Shown: positions 5,705 through 9,931 of the stretch, piece by piece
Position numbering within the stretch: position 1 is the stretch's first letter
Layout: every line of letters starts with the position of its first letter
Source of the DNA: Phycisphaerales bacterium UBA7800
Lineage (GTDB): Bacteria > Planctomycetota > Phycisphaerae > Phycisphaerales > Phycisphaeraceae
NCBI GenBank assembly: GCA_002480565.1
Contig: DLCK01000039.1
Span: 1 to 9,931 of the forward strand
Reading direction: 5' to 3'
DNA: 9,931 bases
Position numbers and translations under genes: made by a program
The notes under the pieces: model-generated
Databases searched by the model: none
What the model was told of the DNA's origin: nothing
The model's input: the letters and a program-made list of their open reading frames with translations, nothing else

Positions 5705-7012
5705 ATGCCAACCAAAACAATCATTCAAAACGGGCGGGTCATTGATCCGCAGAACAATGTTGATACCGTCACCGATCTCGTCCTCGTTGACGGCAAAGTT
5801 GCATCCATCGGAAAAGTCGACGACACGACCGATGCCACCGTCATTGACGCCAAAGGCTGTCTCGTCACGCCCGGACTCATCGACATTCATGTCCACTTCC
5901 GTGAACCGGGTCAGGAAGGCAAAGAGACCATTGCCACTGGTGCAGCTTCTGCGGTCGCGGGCGGTTTTACCAGTGTCTGTGTGATGCCTAATACCGTTCC
6001 AGCATTGGATGATGCGGGGCGTGTGGACTTCATTTACAACCAGGCTTCCAAAGCGGATTTGTGCAATGTCTATCCCATCGGTGCCATCACCAAAGGACGT
6101 GAAGGCAAAGAGCTTGCTGAGATCGCACTGATGGCTGAGGCTGGTGCGGTGGGTTTCTCCGATGACGGTTGTGCCGTCGCTTCAGCAGGTGTTATGGCCA
6201 AGGCTCTGAAATACATTCAGATGACCGGCAAGGTTGTCATGCAGCACTGTGAAGATCCGGAACTTGGCGGCGGGGTGATGAATGCCGGCCCGTTAGCGAC
6301 CAAACTCGGCCTCAAAGGTTGGCCCCGTGTTGCTGAAGAACTCATTATCCAACGCGATATTTTGCTTAACCGCGATACCAGTGCTCGCTACCATGTTCAA
6401 CACCTTTCCTCAGCAGGCAGTGTCGAAATGATTCGTCGCGCCCGAGAAACCGAGTGGGGCAAAAAGTACATCACCGCTGAAGCTTCCCCACATCACCTGT
6501 TACTCACCGATGAAGGTTGTGCGACCTATGACACCAACTTCAAAATGAATCCGCCCCTGCGCCAGCAGGCCGACATTGATGCGATCAAGCAAGGGATCAA
6601 AGATGATGTGATTACGGTTCTGGCAACCGATCACGCGCCGCATACCAACGAAGAAAAAGCCCTCGAATTCCCCATTGCGCCCTTTGGCATCATCGGCCTG
6701 GACTGCGCGTTGGCGCTCTATATCAAAGCCCTCATCGACGATAACGTCATCGACTGGCCTCAGATGATCGCCATGATGACCTGCAATGGTGCTCAGCTTT
6801 GCGATCTACATAGCAAGGGGCATTTGAGTATTGGTGCCGATGCCGACGTAACGATCATTGATCCGAAACTGACATGGACCATTGACAAAGAACAATTTGC
6901 CAGCAAGTCACGCAACTGTCCCTTCCACGGTTGGGAAGTCACCGGCCGGGCGATCACCACCATTGTGGGTGGCAACATCAAGTTCAATCTTGCAGCCGAT
7001 CGTGTCAAGTAA
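5705..7012 (+). CDS. pyrC: Dihydroorotase, class I
   Basis: This cytoplasmic zinc enzyme interconverts N-carbamoyl-aspartate and dihydroorotate, the third step of de novo pyrimidine synthesis. The 435-residue protein is full length for class I. Metal and catalytic landmarks are all present: the H62-x-H64 pair in DIHVHFREPGQ (60-70), D153 in GFSDDG (150-155), H181, H233, and D309 in ATDHAPH (307-313). An Asp at 153 in place of the carboxylated Lys is typical of the type known from Aquifex and Bacillus. Substrate-binding segments FREPG (65-69) and MNPPLR (281-286) are intact. Class I enzymes often pair with aspartate carbamoyltransferase, but pyrB is not in the window. No Shine-Dalgarno precedes the ATG; TATCCT at 5692-5697 could be a -10 box of a leaderless transcript. 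Two TAA stops occur in tandem. Confidence 0.96.
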   Translation: MPTKTIIQNGRVIDPQNNVDTVTDLVLVDGKVASIGKVDDTTDATVIDAKGCLVTPGLIDIHVHFREPGQEGKETIATGAASAVAGGFTSVCVMPNTVPALDDAGRVDFIYNQASKADLCNVYPIGAITKGREGKELAEIALMAEAGAVGFSDDGCAVASAGVMAKALKYIQMTGKVVMQHCEDPELGGGVMNAGPLATKLGLKGWPRVAEELIIQRDILLNRDTSARYHVQHLSSAGSVEMIRRARETEWGKKYITAEASPHHLLLTDEGCATYDTNFKMNPPLRQQADIDAIKQGIKDDVITVLATDHAPHTNEEKALEFPIAPFGIIGLDCALALYIKALIDDNVIDWPQMIAMMTCNGAQLCDLHSKGHLSIGADADVTIIDPKLTWTIDKEQFASKSRNCPFHGWEVTGRAITTIVGGNIKFNLAADRVK

Positions 7013-7186
7013 TAAAGCAATTCCAATGATAAGACATCCGCTTGAGCTGTATATGAATCTCAGTGGTTTAGGCTGCATTTTTGTCAGGTAACAGGCTGGT
7101 GAGTATTCAAAACCTTGAGGGGCAAGTCCTGCACGCTCACGCGTATTCCTGCAACGTCTCGTTTCTTATTTCTAGGACAGTTTTAT

Positions 7187-7217
7187 AAAAAAGCACCAGT
7201 CGCGATGACTGGTGCTT
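7187..7217 (-). terminator. Intrinsic terminator of the GH50 gene, possibly shared with pyrC
   Basis: AAGCACCAGTC (7191-7201) pairs perfectly with GACTGGTGCTT (7207-7217) around a 5-nt loop. The six A residues at 7187-7192 become a T-tract on the minus strand, 30 bp beyond the stop of the leftward GH50 gene. In the plus direction only three T follow, so it may act weakly for the convergent pyrC transcript, for which no other terminator is visible in 7013-7186. Confidence 0.9.
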
Positions 7218-7246
7218 TCCCATTCAGCTGTCTTTGGATGTGTGAA

Positions 7247-9328
7247 TTACTTGGACGAATCGTACATCTTCATTGCATTCTCACGGGCTGCGTTGACCAT
7301 GTCCATGTACGGCGTGTCGGTGATGGTCAGGAAACCGATCTGGTGATTCTCTTCATCGAGCGGTCTGCCGGAGGTCGGTTCGTCTAAGAGTTGGAACCAG
7401 TGGGCTCCGACGATTTGCGGGTTGTCGATGGCACTGCGGACATAGCCTTTGAAGGTTTCGACACGTTCTTTTTGATTGGCCACGCCGATGAGTCCAGGCC
7501 CGAAGACGCCGCGGTCCGTTGCGCCGAAGTGGAATTCGCCGATGATTACCGGCTTATCGATTTCCACAGGTGGCTTCCAGCCTGCGACATTTTCACGGTA
7601 GAGATTAAACGACACCACATCCGCATATTTGGCAGCAATGCGAACCACCATCGGGTTGTTTTCTGCAAAACGACATCCAAGGTAAAGCTTGTTGGGAGCG
7701 ACTTCCTTGAGGATGCGACTGACCGTGCTGAAATACTTATCAACGATGATTTCGGAAAAGTCCAAGAGGTCTTGGTGGCCTTGCTTGGATGTGGGGATTT
7801 TCTTGGTTCCACGAATTGAATCAAAGTCCGCATAGTTGGACTTCCATGCACTGTTGAGTTTGTTGATCGACTTGTAACGATCCGTAAGAAACTTGATTAG
7901 CTCATTGGTGGCAGCATTTTTCTGGTTCCCAATCAAAGCTAATTCGGCGGGTGATGTTTCGGTGTTCCAAGTAATTTCATTGTCCAGAAAATAGCCGATG
8001 CACATGGGGTCATCTGTGGTGCCTCGGAGCATGTTGGTCGCCCGACGGCGGACGTCTTTTTCAAACAGGTGATTAAACGGGTCGGGAATGCGATTGCGAT
8101 AGCCTTGTGCCCAGGGGAGTTTGGGTGTGTTGATGTAGACCCAATGGGTGTAGGGGGTTTGAGACTTTTCAAAAAGCTTGGCATCGGACCAGTTGGCGAT
8201 GGTGTTGATACCCCAGTTCATCAGGCGTTGGCCGATGAGCTTGTACCAGATACTTTGCCAATCATCTCCATATTTGCGGTAGAGATTTGAGGAATAGAAG
8301 CTGTAGGACTTGAGGGCTTGGCCTTTGTAATCACCACGTCTGGGGGCTTTGGCATCATTGACGAATTGTTTGAAAGGCTCGTTTTCCCAGATCGGTTTTT
8401 CAAACCAGTTGGAGCGTTGTTCGATGATGGTGGCGCCACCTTTTTTCTGGACGCAAGTAATGCCCATGGAGAAAAACAGCGTGCCTTTTGGGGTGACCAG
8501 CCACCACTTGCCGTTGTGCTTAGCGGTGTAAAAGTGTCCGGTGGCTTTGAGTTTCGGACCATTGGCCCAACCGCCGTATTCATCCCAGTTATCCGGTCGC
8601 GGCTGGTCGTGCATGGACTTGGCTTCTTGTTCACGAACAGTTTTAAGATCCGCATCGGAGTGTATTTTGCCTGGCCAGTCGCTGTGGGTGTATTGGCCGA
8701 ACTCATCGACAAAAGGGAAAAAGGGCTTAGGGACAGTCAGTGTCGAAGGATCGAATTGGCCCACGGCTTTGATGGAATGCACTGCAAAGATGTGATGCTT
8801 ATGCGGTCGATTGAGAAACACATTCAGTTCAGTAATCTTGGCCGGATCGATCATGCCGGTGTTCTTGCCCCATGGGGAGTGTTGCATGCCCTTGAGCTTT
8901 TCACGGATATCGTTGGCAAAGTATCGGTTGAAGTTGACGGTGATGCTACCGGTTTGACCAGGTGCCAATGTGACACTCCCGGTGTTGGAATTTTTTTGAC
9001 CGGTGGCACCTTTGTTGTCGATACGAGCGCCGATTTTCAAACCTTCGCTGTCAAGGTTGGTGATTCGGATTTCAATGCCGGTATTGTTGTTCAAATTCCA
9101 TGTACCGTTTGGCGCTTGGAACCGGATACCCGGATAGGGATTCTCGTCCGTGGTCTTGACCTGCACGGCTTTACCGCCATCAAGGTCGATGAGTTGGAAT
9201 GATGTGGCGGCTTTGGGTTTGACATGAGTGGTGTCAGGGTTCGCCGAGAAGTCAAAAAGTGTTTGATCGGCTGTGGCGATAGTGGTCAGCACCAGACACA
9301 TGGCCAGTGCAAGGGGGTTGAACTTCAT
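7247..9328 (-). CDS. Secreted GH50 family beta-agarase-like glycoside hydrolase
   Basis: The 693-residue protein begins with a signal peptide (1-20, probable cleavage after A20). A beta-rich N-terminal domain (about 21-195) resembles the carbohydrate-binding-like module of GH50 enzymes. The catalytic barrel covers about 205-690. Family landmarks include EFGQYTHSDWPGKIH (209-223), ATGHFYTAKHNGKWWLVTP (262-280) and WGINTIANWSD (372-382). YFLDNEITW (446-454) carries the likely acid/base E451, and VIIGEFHFGATDRG (594-607) carries the likely nucleophile E598. GH50 members are retaining beta-agarases that cut beta-1,4 bonds of agarose, releasing mainly neoagaro-oligosaccharides. Substrate could differ in this branch. 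AAGGA (9339-9343) lies ten bases before the ATG. It follows the H-X9-DG gene by 30 bp, so both are probably co-transcribed. Family call firm; exact substrate and export route inferred. Confidence 0.9.
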   Translation of the reverse strand: MKFNPLALAMCLVLTTIATADQTLFDFSANPDTTHVKPKAATSFQLIDLDGGKAVQVKTTDENPYPGIRFQAPNGTWNLNNNTGIEIRITNLDSEGLKIGARIDNKGATGQKNSNTGSVTLAPGQTGSITVNFNRYFANDIREKLKGMQHSPWGKNTGMIDPAKITELNVFLNRPHKHHIFAVHSIKAVGQFDPSTLTVPKPFFPFVDEFGQYTHSDWPGKIHSDADLKTVREQEAKSMHDQPRPDNWDEYGGWANGPKLKATGHFYTAKHNGKWWLVTPKGTLFFSMGITCVQKKGGATIIEQRSNWFEKPIWENEPFKQFVNDAKAPRRGDYKGQALKSYSFYSSNLYRKYGDDWQSIWYKLIGQRLMNWGINTIANWSDAKLFEKSQTPYTHWVYINTPKLPWAQGYRNRIPDPFNHLFEKDVRRRATNMLRGTTDDPMCIGYFLDNEITWNTETSPAELALIGNQKNAATNELIKFLTDRYKSINKLNSAWKSNYADFDSIRGTKKIPTSKQGHQDLLDFSEIIVDKYFSTVSRILKEVAPNKLYLGCRFAENNPMVVRIAAKYADVVSFNLYRENVAGWKPPVEIDKPVIIGEFHFGATDRGVFGPGLIGVANQKERVETFKGYVRSAIDNPQIVGAHWFQLLDEPTSGRPLDEENHQIGFLTITDTPYMDMVNAARENAMKMYDSSK

Positions 9329-9358
9329 GATTCTATATTCCTTGGTCGGTAGGGTGAT

Positions 9359-9838
9359 TTATTCGTAGGCTGCAAAAAGATCGCGGTTGTAGACGATTGT
9401 TTCACTTGGCATGCGAAGGACATGGCCGTCAAAGTGCAGGACGTTGGCTGTGCCATCATGTCGGTAAGCTACAGGGTTCTTGGGTAGCGAATTTTCATCA
9501 ACATAGTTGTTAGAGTGATACATAGTCACATTGGAATTAAGAGCATCGGCATAACGCATTTTTTGTGATTGCTTGAGGACTTCGGTTAAACGGAAGGTAC
9601 CCATTTTCAGGTTACCTGCATTGATCAGAGTTGTAGGGATGGTTTGATTGGTAAGTGTCCCTTGTTCGAACGTGTCTATATTTTGACCGTAGGCATAGGC
9701 TGCTCTGAAATACTGAACACCACCGGCTGTTTTGGGATCTCCCAGGCAATAGCTTGCTTCAGGACAAATGTACTGTTGCTTGAAGCTGTACCATTTGGAA
9801 CCCGCCGAATCGAATCCCATATTCATGCCGGTGCGCAT
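9359..9838 (-). CDS. H-X9-DG (prepilin-associated, DUF1559-like) protein, N-terminal part missing or broken
   Basis: The C-terminal YRHDGTANVLHFDGH segment (125-139, counted from the ATG at 9838) fits the H-X9-DG motif exactly: H127, nine residues, D137-G138. This motif marks pseudopilin-like proteins abundant in Planctomycetes, Verrucomicrobia and Lentisphaerae. They normally start with a type IV pilin signal and are thought to work with type II secretion-like machinery. Two Cys (C25, C31) may form a disulfide. The ATG at 9838 lacks a Shine-Dalgarno and a signal sequence. The 30 codons before it (9839-9928) read as plausible continuation of the same protein, up to an in-frame TAA at 9929-9931. 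The N-terminal half is therefore lost, shifted out of frame or encoded beyond the window. Its stop lies 30 bp before the GH50 start. Confidence 0.72.
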   Translation of the reverse strand: MRTGMNMGFDSAGSKWYSFKQQYICPEASYCLGDPKTAGGVQYFRAAYAYGQNIDTFEQGTLTNQTIPTTLINAGNLKMGTFRLTEVLKQSQKMRYADALNSNVTMYHSNNYVDENSLPKNPVAYRHDGTANVLHFDGHVLRMPSETIVYNRDLFAAYE

Positions 9839-9931
9839 GTAGGTGTTGTTAAACCATGGGATTTCCTTTTCATCATCTGCAACACTGTTACCCGAAATTG
9901 TCAGACCATTATTGTCACGGCGATGGGTTTA

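Noticed and set aside
8318..9202. 294-codon plus-strand open frame opposite the GH50 gene
   Set aside because: It lies wholly antisense to a gene with signal peptide, family motifs, ribosome site and terminator. Its translation has no recognisable domain, so it is a codon-bias shadow.

Overview
The window looks like chromosome from a planctomycete, most plausibly of the Phycisphaerae or a near relative. The clues are an H-X9-DG (prepilin-associated) protein next to a secreted GH50 agarase-type enzyme, a zinc-ribbon/Yip1-like membrane protein of a kind I associate with planctomycetes, and an rplKAJL cluster detached from secE-nusG and rpoBC. This assignment is inference from gene content; there is no rRNA or other decisive marker.

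Layout. (1) Positions 1-2287, rightward: the end of an unrecognised soluble protein, a membrane protein with two N-terminal zinc ribbons and a Yip1-like domain, and a small Pro-rich four-helix membrane protein. (2) Positions 2288-2893: a long non-coding-looking gap. It holds a hairpin whose T-tract suits leftward transcription and an unassigned 104-codon leftward frame. (3) Positions 2864-5432: the ribosomal stalk operon rplK-rplA-rplJ-rplL. It has a near-consensus sigma70 promoter (TTGGCA-17-TATACT), a roughly 100-nt leader with a possible mini-ORF, structured spacers between genes and a strong intrinsic terminator. (4) Positions 5454-5672: an imperfect three-tier palindrome of about 220 bp, resembling a mobile or repeated intergenic element. 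(5) Positions 5705-7012: pyrC (class I dihydroorotase), alone and without an evident Shine-Dalgarno. (6) Positions 7187-9838, leftward and convergent with pyrC: an H-X9-DG protein followed 30 bp later by a 693-residue secreted GH50-type beta-agarase-like enzyme and an intrinsic terminator.

How the parts relate. The four ribosomal proteins build the L1 arm and the L11/L10-L7/L12 stalk of the 50S subunit and are made from one transcript. pyrC is a housekeeping pyrimidine gene. The H-X9-DG/GH50 pair looks like the edge of a polysaccharide-use locus of a marine-type bacterium. I see no CRISPR array, phage, transposase or tRNA/rRNA gene. The most unusual items are the nested palindrome at 5454-5672, the run of palindromes between rplJ and rplL, the orphan leftward terminator, and an in-frame stop at the extreme right edge that appears to break the H-X9-DG gene. 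I found no clear case of a new defence or metabolic system.
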